Below are positions 38,413 through 52,780 of a DNA stretch of 64,000 nucleotides, piece by piece; position 1 is the first letter of the stretch; every line of letters starts with the position of its first letter. The notes under the pieces are model-generated. The model did not search any database, had not been told where the DNA came from, and saw nothing but the letters and a program-made list of their open reading frames with translations. Location of the stretch: assembly GCF_003254395.2 (NCBI RefSeq), contig NC_037643.1, positions 7,708,963 to 7,772,962 of the forward strand, written 5' to 3'. The position numbers and the translations under genes were made by a program. Origin of the DNA: Apis mellifera. Taxonomy: Eukaryota > Arthropoda > Insecta > Hymenoptera > Apidae.

Positions 38413-41400
38413 GCATCAAGGTATCGGCCGTGCCATGGAGCAAAAATTATTTACGATCGGATGAACCGGGATTTATACCGCGTTACCCAATAAATTAAAC
38501 GTTTGACCAAGTAACGTTACGATGCAGCGGTTCTCCGTCGAGTCGCGTGGGAGGTGATAAAAGATTAATAAATTTTTTAACTCTAAATAATTTTAAATAA
38601 CAAATGAAGCGCGAATAATTCGAGGGGAGAGTTTTAAGAGGGTTTTTGGTAAAAATACTGTTCCTGTATTTTTTATCGTATATATGGTGAAGTGATATAA
38701 ATTACGATTTAAGTGGAAATTATTAAGTAATAGCAAGGAAGGAGAGATTAGAGCTATAAATGAATTAAAGTGATAGAAAGGGCAGATATAATTATATTCC
38801 TAAATTATAATATTGATTTTATCATCATTTGTTTTAGAGTTAAAGTGATAGAGTTAAAGAGTCCACGATTTTTTAATATCAGAGAATATTAAATAAACGA
38901 AGTAATAATTTCTTTTTTTGTTGGACGAAATTATTCGAGTCTTCGATTCTCATTCGTTGAATTCATATCGAAAGATATAATGTTTTTTTTTTTTTAAAGA
39001 AGATTACGAAATTACATCTCTACTATATATTCCCAGAAAACAGAATGAAATCGTCGAACACCTTTAATTTAAAAATCTTTTAATTACCGTAACGTGTCTG
39101 CCACGCGTTTCTATTAAATACAAAAAACTCGAAAAATAACAAAATATTCCTGCGTCGACGAGGACACTTTTATTATTCCTCGCCAATCGAAAAATCATAG
39201 TTCGCTTCATAACGAATATCCTGAACGTCGTTACGATAACATGGGACAATTAAAAAAGTTATTTATAGAAATTACTGACTTTCAAATATTTTCTATAGAA
39301 TAGTCGAAAACGAAATAGAAAATTTAACGAAATAATCCTGGAAACTAACACGAGACTTGTAAGCAATTTAATTTTACAATAAATAAAATTTTGATAATGA
39401 TTGAATGTAAAAAATAATCTCCCTTCATCTAAACGAAAAGTTAAATTGTTTGATTATTAAATTTATAACAAATAAACCTCGTATCATCTTTTTGTTCATT
39501 TTTCGAGAATTTATTGAATATGTAATTAAAAAAAAAACGAGGAATTATTAACGAACGCGTTGATATTATTCAACGATCCCTCGAAAATTTAATCTATTTA
39601 ACAAACCGTTGAAAAGTATCTATAAGTATCTATCGTTGAATCGATATGAGGAGGCACGAATAGTATATAAAATTGTAATATTATTTCGATTCGAATCCGA
39701 TCGTTTCTCAATTTACCATGGATACAGAGAGTCCCATTCGTGGAAAACGGGGCAGACGAACCGTAAAGGTCTATAAGCTTCATCCCTGTTGTCTGTCTAT
39801 GAATATATACATAGGCTGCAAACTCTCGATAAAAAGCACGCGTCTCGATTTTACGATGTGCGCTTCGTACGCGGCTTATGTGAGAATAGAACTTTTAGCC
39901 ACGTGCCAATGAAGTTATTTTCACAAACGGTGATACGTTTACCATTCTATCTATTCTAGATACTCGAATCGTTAGAAATTAATATAAAAAAATTATATAA
40001 TATAAGAAATGATAAGAAATGATAATTTGAAAATAAAAACATTAAGAAATTAAGCGTAAAATAATGTCAGAGATGATTTGACAATGAAAAAAAAAATAGA
40101 AAAAAATTTAATTATGCACTCGTCTAAACTTTAATTCATTTATCATTTGATAAACTACATTTTCAATAAAAACTGCATTCTAACGGGATGTAAATATAAA
40201 TTTCTTTGTACGAAAAAATAAAAATTGTTAAAAGAAAAATTCTAAAAGTCACCGATGATTACTTGATTCTCGTCGTAAAATACCACCAAAGCGGAGAGAA
40301 CTTTCATTGTTGAGAAATATTTAATTACGCTTAACGTGATTGCTTTTCAATGTGTTATTAATGATAATTACGGTGGCTGTCGCTCAAAAGTCGTACACAT
40401 GAACACAAGCCATGGACCATTTCGCGTGATTGAAACTCTTGTTACCGTCTTATTTCATCCGTTTCCAGTGGTATATTGTCACGACGAAGAATGACTCGTT
40501 CTGATTTGCGTGATATATGGCACGACACGGCGACGTGCAAAATAATTCCTCACACGCTCGTTCACACGTTGAAATGAATTTCTTAATTTAAGGAGAATAA
40601 AAAATGAACATTACTGTGAAGTGAACGACCTCAAATTCCACGCGATTGTTTTAATCTTTATGCCACGATCTTTTGCTTGTTTTAATTTTTTCGATTATTT
40701 TTAGTTATTATGAGGATCAATAGTGATATTATAATAATGGTAGAAATATAAGAAAAAGACTGAAAATGAAAGAATTTTTGCAAAATTAGGAATAAAATTG
40801 TTTATCTTATTTTTTCTTCTCTCTAATTCGTTGTACCCCATTCTACTATTATTATACTGTATTTAATATCAAAATTCTCGAAATCGAAAATTTAAAAATT
40901 AATAAATGGAAATAATGAAACTTCTAATTTCCAACAATTAACGAAAACTACTTGAATTAAAGAAAAACTGAAAATTTTACAATTTTATATTAGGAATAGA
41001 TGATCTAAGAGAACAATAAACTTGTAGATGTTGAACGAAATTGTTTTAAAATTCACAGCACGAAGACAAGTGTAAGAAAGCTGAAATGAATCTTTTTGAA
41101 TTCCTAAAGTCTGATATCAAACAATTCAGATAAGGAAAACAGGATTCAAATAGCTTGGGACTCGTGTGACACTGCATACAAAGATAGTTGGATCTGGGAA
41201 AATCGAACACGGATAAATTTTTCCTCTTGACATATATAGCAACATAACCTAACCTTACAAGACGTGTAAAATGAATTTAAAAAAAAGAAACATGATATAT
41301 AATATAGATTCTAAGATTTCTAGGAAATTCTAGAACTGATTTGGCTACAGTATCCATCTGATTTTATCCAACTATAGATATACTACTTGGCTTCGAGATT

Positions 41401-41719
41401 ACTTTAACTTAAAAAAAAAAGAAAAAAAAACAGTCACGTGGCTTCGTGAAGTGATAAGAAAAGAGGACCCACTTATCACTTACTGCAGATTGAATCCACT
41501 CATTCTAATTGGATCAAGAGTCCACTCAATATCAAAGACAGCATAGTGCCAAAATCTATTTGTATCGAGGAACATTTTGGTTCTATATATCGTTCTAATT
41601 TATGGTTTGTTTGGTGTCAATAGCCTCCCCAACATCCAAGATTGAAGCTAGAGGGTGTTTGTCACCCAGATTAACAAGAATCATTAGCAAGTCAAAGACC
41701 TTTATGAAGAGCGTAAATT

Positions 41720-42100
41720 GATCTTGAATACAAATAATAGTAAGATCGAATAAAATGTGGATACTTGAATAAAATAGTTAAATGTGATTACGAATTTTGG
41801 AATAAAGAGACTAAAAAAAAAAGAGGAAAATACTCAAATTAAATAAATATTCTCGAATCAAAGGAATTTTTGAAGCACGAAAATCCTTCAATAATTTTAG
41901 ATGAAGGGATTGTTGTATCTCGAATCTTGGAATCGAGTAAGAGATTAACGGCAAATATGTTTTATTACTCGTTAATAACTCGAGATAAGATTGAATTAAA
42001 CGAACTATCAAATAGTAAGATGTATATGAACGTTGGAATCAAGAAGAAATTTCCGTTAAGAAAATTTTGGAATTAAGTAAATACTGTTGGAGTAAAGGAA
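41720..42100. repeat. cluster of degenerate TTGGAATNAAG motifs
   Basis: Variants of TTGGAATAAAG or TTGGAATCAAG occur near 41798, 41927, 42033, 42068 and 42086, with weaker CTTGAATA-type forms at 41727 and 41764. Spacing is irregular. It looks like an eroded short tandem array. Confidence 0.35.
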
Positions 42101-45100
42101 CCTTGGCACGGAATACGTCTTACTTGTTCGTGCCAAGTTATTTCTAAGACATTCCGGCGGGATCTGAAAATAGGGGATCTAGATATATATCTTCTGGAAA
42201 TTTCAATGTGAAACTCGTGTTACGATATTGTTTGAACAATGGGTATCATAGAATATGAGAAAACAGCGTTCCTCTATCATGTGAAGTAGCCATTTTGCTT
42301 TTATAATGCATTACTTCTTTTGTTCTGCTTGTCACCTGGCACACAAACTTTTTTATCGCGACAAACTTTTCAAACGTCGCCCATTATGCATAGCTTGCCA
42401 CTTTTTTTTAATATTACTCTTGCTCTATTTCGGTACAATGTGCAACTTTTGCTGCTAAATATACTGTAGAATCAGTTTTTCTTTTTTTTTTTTTCTTCTG
42501 CTTTGCGCGAACCTTCCACTCTCGCTCAATTTTTTTCAATTCATTCACTAACTAAAACTTTGCAATTCCGACAACACATTTTTCTCAATTCCGTTCCATC
42601 ATTTCGTTTTTTTTAATTATTCCATTCAAATAATTTTCTTTTAATTATCGTAAGATAATTTCCTTCTAATGGATAAAATTAACCAAAACATTATTCTCTA
42701 CATTCTTGCGAAAATACATTAAATTTTGATTTTACACACGTGCCAATGTCCCTTTTAACTTTTAAAAATCAAGCAAACAACGTCTCTATTCACGATATTT
42801 CTAAAAAGAAAAAGTGGACGAGTTTCTCTAATCGAAATTATTCGCGCACACAATACCATTATCTACATTACAACGTGACGTGTATGGACGTGTACGACGA
42901 TTCTCACAATCGCCATTCAAGTACACGTGGCGGGACGTCGTTTCCGGGACGCGAAAAACACGGTTGATACGAATGCAAACTTACTCTCAAAGTCTCAAGG
43001 CTGTTTTCCATTAACAGGAAGGGAGTGGAGAGAATGGCGCGAGTATCGTAACGGGAAATTGCTCGGATTTGAAAAGTTTAAACGTCGTTGTTGTAAAAAA
43101 AAAAAGGCTCGTTCTTCTTCTCGAGCCTTTGTCGAAGTCGAAACGGGGAATTTGGCCGTTGAAATTAAAAAAAATAATATTGCGATTTTTTGAAAAAAGG
43201 AAAAACCATTCAACATCGCGGATGATAAATTTCCACCGCATTTCCACCGTGTTTCGCGCTCGATTTCCAACTGGAATCGCGTGACGGCCCCTCCCCTTTC
43301 TCCCCGCTTTTCACGATACACGTAATCGTCATTAGCCATTCTATAATAACGAAATAGCGTAGGAAATAATATTCGAAATAGCATTGAAAACGATCGAATG
43401 AGGAGGGAAGAATGAGGAGGAGAAGGAAAGAAGGCATAACGATCTACGATTCCTCCGGAGCGAAGTTGCGATCGAGGCATTTGAACTCGCGGCAAAGAAA
43501 CTGGAGCATGGGTTGTTCGCGAAAACAAAGCGAGCCAAAGATCGGTAGAAAAAGAAAAAAAAAAAAGGAAAAGAAAAAAAGGGAGGAAGAGGAAGGGTTT
43601 CGTAGAAGTTGACAATTCGTCCCGACGAATGGTCGCCGCGGAAAAATTATTTCGGCATGAACAAGAGCATCGCGATATTCCGGTTGAGGAGTCGCATAAC
43701 CTTTAACTTGGAACCGTTCCAATCGGTGTGCAACAAATTTTGCGCAAACCTCAGAACTGGAGCGTGAATAAGGGCTTCCCCCTTCGTATCGATTCTATTT
43801 CAATTTTTTCGAAAAAAAAAAAAATCGAAACTTCTTCCTCCCCCGCGACTCTTTCTTGATTCGACTTCTTTTCATTTTCGAGCCATAAAATGAATTGGTT
43901 AAACGAAATATGATTGAGAAACGATTGAGGAAGTATCAGAGCATGTGGTGGCATTCGACGTTTAAATCATTTGCGAATTTGCACTGTACAATTTGCAAAT
44001 TTACGCTCGTGGAGGTGTTTTTTCAGGATCGATCTTCCTCTTCCTCCTCGCTCCCTCTCTTTTTAATCGGGGATACGAACCTTCCTCGCAGACGAACCGC
44101 GCTTTCTTCACTGAAACAGAAAGAGAGAACACACCGAGTGAATGGAAACGTATTATATTGTCATTGTTTGCATTATCGTGCAATATTTAAAAGATAAATA
44201 ATTAACAGTTTCACTCGTGCCCAACTTAATTTCGCTGAATCAACCGCGTGCAAAGCAAAGTCCATAAACGGAATTAAACCAAGCCTCGATTAAAAGCATA
44301 CGTACGCCGCACGCATGCCGTTGCTGGACATTCGGAATAATTAAAGCGAGAACTGGGTTATTCCGCTTATTTGTCTTAACGCAAACGAGTCGATCGGGTA
44401 ATTTCGTTTCGACCTTCCCGGGATTTCTCGTTGGATAGGAATGAAAGGCTCACATTACGGGATATGTTTTATTCCAAGATATTTAACTCTTTATTTAACT
44501 CCCCTCTTTAACGTTATCTTTAATTTCTTCCTCTTTTTTTTATTATTCGTTTAATTGCATCACACCTTCGAATCCTTGCCATTTGAAAATTTTGCGATTC
44601 GAAATAAAGAGATTATGATCCAATTATTTCCGGATTAAAATTAAAGAAGAAGCGATAATTTGATTCGAAACGATAAAAAATCTTAAACCTTAAAACTTTC
44701 CTTATGATAAAATCTCTATGAAACATCAATTATCACAGATCTAAAATTAAATTTTCTGATATACTTCGTAGTTGAACAGAGCTCCTCCGTTATTCCGTTC
44801 ACGGAGAATTTTCGATTTCACGGGGAAAATCGGGGGACTTGGCTCAAAAATAGGCAGCCACTTTTAAATGCACACTTTCCCGAAGACACACAGACGCGGA
44901 AATTGGAGCCGGCCGAATACGATCTCGACGCTCCGCCATTTTCCATTGAGCATCATCCACTATCTGAATAAATCAATTCGGCCGCAATTCACGTATGCGA
45001 CACTTGAACGACAATGAGCCCGCCTTGAAACGGCTTCCATATATGCATTTACCGAACGCGTGGGAACAGATAGGAGGTGAACACGTTCGTGCACCGGCAC

Positions 45101-45883
45101 TGGCACGCACACTGCCAACTATTCGAACGCGGGAAGGGAATTCAATTTCTTCCGTTCTTAGGGAAACGACGTATAAAACGTACTTGACCGACTCCCTCTC
45201 TAAGAAAGGAAAGAACGCCGATGCCCGGTTAATCGTGTTATTATCCCTATGAAGATTTATAATTGAAGGATTTGTAATTCGAAATTGATGTTCTTAATCT
45301 TCACTCTTTCTTTTAAACTCTTTGAGGTTTTTGAAAGGAGCGTTTATAAGAAGAATTTTTTGTATAACTTTTTGAAATTTAAGTTTAGAAGGATTAATAA
45401 GATAATTATTGTTTGATTTTATTTTATTTCATTTAATGATACTGCTTTCGAAATATTTAATTCGTTATTTTTATTTTTGGTCTGGTCATTAATCGTTCAT
45501 ACTATAACGAATAAATTAAATATTTCAAATTTATATCGTTTTTATTAATTTATTGCTATTTTTATCTCGTTATCGATGATCAGAAATTTTAGATCTTATT
45601 ATACAGTACGTAATTTATTTACGCAATAAAGGTAGACTTATACGAAAAACGATCTTGGATTTGAACTTTGAAAAACACCTACACGGAGACCTTTGCATTT
45701 CTGCGATGTACAACTATTGCGCTACTTCAACAAAAGTATGTAATCCGAACGTACACACACGTACGTTTCCACGCTTCTTCCTATTCTAACAATATTTGTA
45801 TATTATCATAGTAGGCGTAGTACAACTTGGAACTTCCCAACTTCTTCCCCTACCTGTTGAAACCAACATACAAATAACAAGGT

Positions 45884-45903
45884 ATAATAATAATAATAAT
45901 AAT
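45884..45903 (+). repeat. (AAT)n trinucleotide repeat
   Basis: Six to seven AAT units. Confidence 0.9.
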
Positions 45904-48900
45904 CAAGAAACAGATGATACACCCAATTCCGTGGGTTTAAGAAATATCAAGATTACCCTGCAGAGAGAGAACAGAAACTGAAAAGTAAATCCGAGGAAGG
46001 AGTTTAAGTGTGTCTGACATTTGACCATTCCGTAAAAGCATCATCGAATCGATCCATGGAAATGCAAATTCGCCACGTGTCGCCTTGTCGGCTGTGTGCT
46101 AGAAGATGGATATGAATCAAATTTTACATTCGAATTTCTACGAATAGAATAAAAATACATTATCGAGATGAAGATCGATATTTGAAGATTTCAAAGATTC
46201 ATTTTTCAAAAATGCAATTATCTAATTTCGAATGCCTGGTATAAAATTTTATTTTACATTATCCACGATTGAATTGGAATGTGGCGCATTTCAAACTTTG
46301 CCATTTGATCGGTAAAATTGCGCGCGAGAACATTACGTGACGTTGTATCGATAATAGGGAGCCGCGACATTGTTGTTTCGACATATTTTATCGAACAATA
46401 GCAGCGGGCTGACAGCCTGATTAGACTTAACAAGATTCAAAGAGACCTCTAGATCCACGAGTATCCACGCGCGAATTATAATATCGATCAAAATAGTATG
46501 TATAATTGTTACACGCAAGAACGAAGAATCGCGTGCATGGCAACTTTATAACCCCTTTGCCTGTCGGTTCAAACATTCCGCTAAATTTCATGCAAGTTGA
46601 TCAAACAATTGCATCATGCGAAGATACTTTAAAAAAAAATTATATTTTTCAAAAAGTAAATATTAAAAACCTGATACAAAATAATTCTTCGAAGGAAAAA
46701 CAATAAATTTAAACCCTACGTATCTCGTAAAACTTAATCCTTTTCGCAACCCTCAACAATAATCAGAACAAAAATAACAAAATAAAACAACAAGTGAAAA
46801 ATTAATTCGTTCCACGAATTGCTCGATCAAACCTTAAATCGAGTCTCTAACATCTAAATTCGTCTCTTCCTTCATATCCACCCCACCAACAAACAGAGAT
46901 CAAAAATTCACCGAAGATACAGAAATTTCCGTCCGAAATGTAAATAAGGGTTCGAGAGATGCGCCACCTTCGCTAATCTTTTTTTAATGAAAAGAGCCTT
47001 AACGAAAAGGTCACGATATATATACATATACACATATATACCAGCCTCGTTTACACGGAGGGTAACGTGAGTTCGTACTCTGGCTTAGCAGTGCGTGCAC
47101 GTGGAGGGGCAAGGGCGAACACCGAGGCGATTTAAAGCAATGACCTGTGCTAATAAATGTCAGACAATGCGCTAGAAATCTACGCGATCGGTCTAAGGTT
47201 TAAGTGGGTGGAACGGCTTCATCAAAAACCGTTTTTCATGGCCCACACACGGACGATAATTGGCCCCGTATTTATCCCGTCGTGCGAAAAAGTAAGTTCT
47301 TGTTAATCGAGGAGGAGGGAAATGGTGGAAATGGGTTCTTTTAACGAGAGCTAACTCCCGACAGACGTCTCCCCGAAGAATCGATTGCGCGTTTTTCATT
47401 GCGTGTACAGGATGTTTTTATGCAGACGAGCGATGGAGTGAGTAATGGCGATAGAGTACGAGATAAGTTGGTCAAAGAAGTTTGTTAACCGAGTGTAAAT
47501 GGGGAAATTAATCTTGTCGAGAGCGGAGAGGATATATTTTGATTGTGATTGAAAGAGGGGAGGGAAGGGAGGGTAATAATGATCGGGTTCAAAAATAAAT
47601 CAAGAAGTTTGAAGAATGGTTATAGTTGACCGATATAAATTATGAAAATTAATTTCGACTTGTTGGAAAATCGATCTTGATGATGTTAAATATGAAACGT
47701 TATTGGATCGTTATTGGGATATGAGAAATGGGAAATGGAGATACGAATCATCCGATAAAAATTTTTATTCCTTGCGCATTTAATTGCGATGGAGATTCCG
47801 TATATAGGAGGAAAAGAAAAACACACATTCGTCGAAGTTGAAGGCAATTTCTGATGAATAGAAATTTTAAAATTAAATTTCATTTGTCTTCTCTTTGCTC
47901 GGATTTATAAGAGAAGGAAAATTTACGTTTCGATCTTGCCATTTTTAAAAATAATGTAAATTACATTTAAAATTATTGTAACAAGGAGGAGAAAAGTTGA
48001 AACAAGGACGATACAGCAATGAATTCCTGCAGTAGATGAGAAATCCAAATCTACCCTGTTTAAAATATACATTTCGCGAGCTCGATCTAGATAAGAAAAA
48101 TAAATGGGTCTCAAAAATACAGAATCATATCGTTATAATCTTAATATTTACAAAACACTATATTACATTCTAAAATTACGTAATCTACGAGAATTAAAAT
48201 TAATCTTGGTAAAATTATTATCAAAAGATCCCGTAACCTAAATATCATACAATTTTGATGAAAATTCGTTCGTCCCCGTATCCCCGTATAATGGAATCTC
48301 TTATTTGTACGATCGAAACGTAGCGCAGTTCCAGTTTCGCACGGTTCATTAAAATGACGTGTTCCTAATCGTGCACCGAAAAATCTCGACACTAATTTTT
48401 AACCCAATTGCAGGGAATATATACATCCGAGCGATACACGCTTTGGACGACGTAGAAACAAAGTTTCACACGATTCCTGGAAATCTTAATTTCCCAGGCG
48501 CATGAAAGCCGAGAGTTAACGAGTTTCGTTCGATTCCATCGATCCGTCTTTGCTATTAAATTCTTCGTGTCAAAGAGAAAAAAAAAAAAAAAAGAATGTA
48601 TTAGCATGTTAATTAAACAATTGTTACACTTCACGCTTTCATTAATTGCCCTTAGTATCGTTAATACATTCCTTTTTTAATTTCTTTCTTTCTTTTTTCT
48701 TTTTTTTTTTCTAACGTATCAATAATTCAACGGTTTACATCGATACAAACGCAAAAATGGAAGGGGAGGGATATCGATTGAGAAAGGGGGATGTGAAACT
48801 TTTTCCTGGCGAACAAAATATATTTTTTCTTTCATTGCATATTGTTAGAAATCTTAGGTAGGAGCAACACCGATGACCTCGCGAGAGGGAATAAATAATT

Positions 48901-51900
48901 TAAAACAGCTCGTGCACGACTTTCCGTCACGACTGTGATACACGAAGTTCGTGACCACTCCATTGCCAACAGGTGCATATCATTTAATTACCTTCCCTTT
49001 TCGAAATTAATTATTCTCGGCCGCTTAAAAAAATACCGGACTTCCTCTACATGATGCCATTTGATAGCTACACAGATTGGCGGGCGGCCAGATGCGATTT
49101 AAAACCCAATATGGAAAAAGTATGAGAGGAAGGGGGATGAAGTTTCAACCGAGTATTAAACCGAGTTTAAAAATCATGAAAATCGAAGAAAGATGTAATC
49201 GAAGGACATTCGTACGCAATCATCAGGATTTTTATAGAAGAATTGCGAATAATTGATGTGTGAAAGGAATGGAATAAAATGTATTCGAGTACAATTTTGA
49301 AACGCGGATGACGTTGGATAAAAAACAAAAAAAATACGCGATAAATCGATTATTTCCTCCTCCATGCTTGAAATTATTTCTTCTACAATTTTGCATGCGC
49401 GTTTAACGAATTATCCGATAAACAAAATTTCCGATAACCCATATTCATCCGCGAGTATAAAATTATATTAAAAAAAAAAAAGATCAAAAATAATCTGATC
49501 GATAATTCAATATAAAAAGAGTTGTAATGTAAAAGCACAATTGATTCGTATGTATATGCAATATAAGAGTGAAGAATGAAAAGAAAAATAGAAAAATTGC
49601 ATTTATCATTGTCGAAACTTGATTAATTATTTGGTGAAAATTCAATGGAAAATCACAACACATTGAGAAATGTTCACCATTTCAACATTTGATAAAACGG
49701 AACAAAGAGTTCTGTTTAATGGAGAACAGGAACAATTATTTTGGGATAGATTAAAAGTTGTCAAGTGGGTTAATTGTTGACTCGAAAGCGAAGATTGATC
49801 GAGTTTTTGTTTGCGAATCATATCTTCCCACACATTGTGTAAAGTAAAGTTTGTAGATTTGTTTGCCCGTTCTAGATTGAACGACTTCTCTCACAGAGCA
49901 TTGACCACCGGCGCGGTGCAACAACAATAGCAATGGCGAAACCCTTTTATAAACCCCGCGAAATCCGCGCGCATGCAATTAATAAAACAACGAATTCGCG
50001 TTATTCTCTTGGAAGACAAATTTTCCATTCCGTTTCGTTTCAACAATCATCCCTCTGCTATTAAAAATTCTGAAGAAAATTTTCCTCGAGATACGATTTT
50101 TCCCGCGCCTTTCCTTTCTAATCGCACAAATTTTCATAATTACCATTTTCGTTTATTATTCAAAATAACGGAGCAGAGTCTATGGTACATCCTTTCCTTC
50201 TATTGCAGAGAGATAGAATAAATATTTAAAAAAACGACGAACGAAAGAAGAAGTAGCCGCAGAGAACTCGAACGCTCTCTTTCCACTTCTTTTCCCCCCA
50301 ACTTCACCCCCGTTCAAAGAAGAAAGAAGCTCGTCTGCTCTACAGGCTAATCTCGAAAGCGGAAGCGTTGTCGAAACGTGGTAAACTAAAAGGCTCAGGT
50401 GAGAGAGAGACGTATATAACCCGCTCGAAATAATGGCCGAGAAGCGTGAAATTCCATGAAGAGAGGATCCTCCCCCCCAGTATCGCCTCGCCTGCACGAA
50501 GTTGCACGGCGCGTGATGTCTTTTACCTTCGAACAACTCGAGACAATAGGCGTCCACGTATGAATACCAGACGAGAAGTTCTTGTCGGTGTTCTCGTCGA
50601 CATTGTGCTCCATTGTATCCACGTTCTCCACCACCCGGGGTGGCGCGTTCCTCCGCGCACCGCGTTGGTTAATGGGATACTTTCCACCCCATACTTTTTT
50701 CACCCACTCCTCGATGGCGCGAAAACACGGCGCGAGACACGATCCAGCGTTCTTTATTTATAACTGTATTAATCCTTTGGTGTTAATCCTCGATGAACCA
50801 CGTGAATTATCGTCGATAAGCGATTTCGAGATACAGGGTTGCGTGATCTTTTTCCATGGAATTGTTTTGAACCGAGGAGCGATTTTTCTTATTTTTTGTT
50901 GCAGAGAGTGTTATGGATGTATATGTATAGGCGAGGGTGAAATATGACACGTAAACTCGATACGTTATCGAGCCCTTATCATCGTGGGATCGTGGACGAT
51001 GCGTCTTTCTCGAGAGCGTGATGCTGATCGATGACAACGTTTTCGTCGAGGATTTTGGATATCCTTTTGGAGAGGAATGACCCCGATAATGAGGATTCAT
51101 ATTGATGAGAGAGGTGTGACTGGAAGTTGATTTTGTATAAAAAATTGTCTCGATTAGAATCTCGAAATTCGTGGCTATGTTACATTCCTGTTCAAGTAAA
51201 AGTGAATAATTCGTTCGAATATGAATTTCTACATCAAATGATAGAAACAATATCTGTTGCGAAAGGCAAACGATTCTTCTTTTTTCTTGAATTTATAATA
51301 ATTACTCGTCGAGTATTATTCATTTGCGAAGATATATTACAAAATGACACTTTAAATTAGCATTAAAACCACCATGATATCTATACAGAATTAATTAGAT
51401 AATTTAATCAATTTGACTCGATACTCGTTTCAAGTAAAAAATAAAATGAATTTTCGCGACACGAAGCAAAATTGAATAAACAAAAATTCGAAACCCTTTT
51501 TTCAAACCTGTTCCTTTCTTTGTCACCGCCAGGAGAGACACGAGTTTATGCTCGAAACAACTTTTCAAAAACTTGTCAAAGTTGAAAACGTGCAACAAGC
51601 AGATTCCTCTCGCAAAGGAATTCTTCTTCGAATTCTTGGACCGACCGTATTTTTTACCAGGCGCCAGACAATGAAAGACGAGCGGAACGCGTTTTCTTTC
51701 TCCGGAATACGCATTCCATATTTCCCCTATCTGGTTTCTATTCCAATAGAAACGTTATTCGCGCATTTCTCCTCTCTCTCCCCCTTCCCCGATAACTACA
51801 ACCGTAGACGTCTGGCATTTCGACGCTGTCATCCATCCCCATGTTCATTACAAAGAAAAAGAAGGGAAAGAGAGGGGGGAATAAGAAAAGGGAAGAGAAA

Positions 51901-52766
51901 TTAGATCCGTAACCGATAACGTAACCGTACCATTGTCGTTGTTTCCTTATGAAACAACGATGCGTCTTCCTGCAGTGGCGGGGTTTACGGCCGAGCCGCG
52001 TGTGCCAGGCGTACCAACAGTTCCACACGATTCGTTTCTAGTTAGAAACGTGTGTGCGCGCACATACATAGAGGGGGAAGGATATGAAACGGCTCGAACT
52101 AAAAGGTTAATGAGGCGATATCGAAAGAAGATAAAGACCGTGGTCTGGTTAGATAAGCGATTGATTTTCAACGGAGCCAATCTGGAGGAAAGTCGATGAA
52201 TCCTAGGGAATTCTAAGTTAAAAATTATATCCGTGTATCCGTGCGTGTCTCGCACACGGAAGATGCAATTGAAAGAGAAAATGGTAAATTTTTTAATTAA
52301 ATTCGATCGATAATAACTTGTATTATTGTTATTATTATATTATCGATATTATAGTTACGGTATTGTACACGATTTATTAATATTTAGCGCGTTAATTTAT
52401 GCACAAAGCTCGATGAATTTTGTGAAATTTCATTTCCTCGAAAAATATTGCAAAAAAGTTAATTTCACGAACGCTGAGAACACGACGTGATATTAATATT
52501 TTCTTCTCTAAAAAAGAATTTTATTGCAATTGTATGTCGGTCGCGATTGATTTGAATGAAACGGATAGAGAGAAGAATTGTTCGCGCGACAATTATCCAG
52601 GATAATAATTCCGCTTTGACTCGGAAGATTTTGAAAATGTATCTCGAAGAAAGAAAATTATTAAGAATTACAGAATATCATCGTCGAATTAATCCGTATC
52701 CGGAATATGCAACGAAAATAAGAACGCAAGAGCTAATATTTAATAAGCTCGTTAAGCTTGGCATAA

Positions 52767-52780
52767 GCTTGTGCACAAGC
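52767..52780. repeat. 14-bp perfect palindrome in an AAGCTT-rich cluster
   Basis: GCTTGTGCACAAGC is self-complementary and is preceded by two further GCTTG copies within 20 bp. No function assigned. Confidence 0.5.

Noticed and set aside
41220..42170. Possible decayed gene with Leu/Lys/Ile-rich short frames
   Set aside because: Short stop-broken frames and eroded TTGGAATNAAG motifs point to a degenerate repeat, not a gene.
42995..43615. 206-codon minus-strand frame
   Set aside because: Contains several poly-Phe stretches from A homopolymers and no recognisable domain; the stop falls just before the strong donor noted at 42984, in a different frame.
50395..50703. Possible exon ending at minus-strand GAAG|GTAAAA (50518-50523 region), open in all three frames
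   Set aside because: All frames are open because the patch is GC-rich; neither the phase-0 frame (ENVDTMEHNVDENT) nor the phase-1 frame (LLVWYSYVDAYCLELFE) resembles UNC-13 and no acceptor is convincing.
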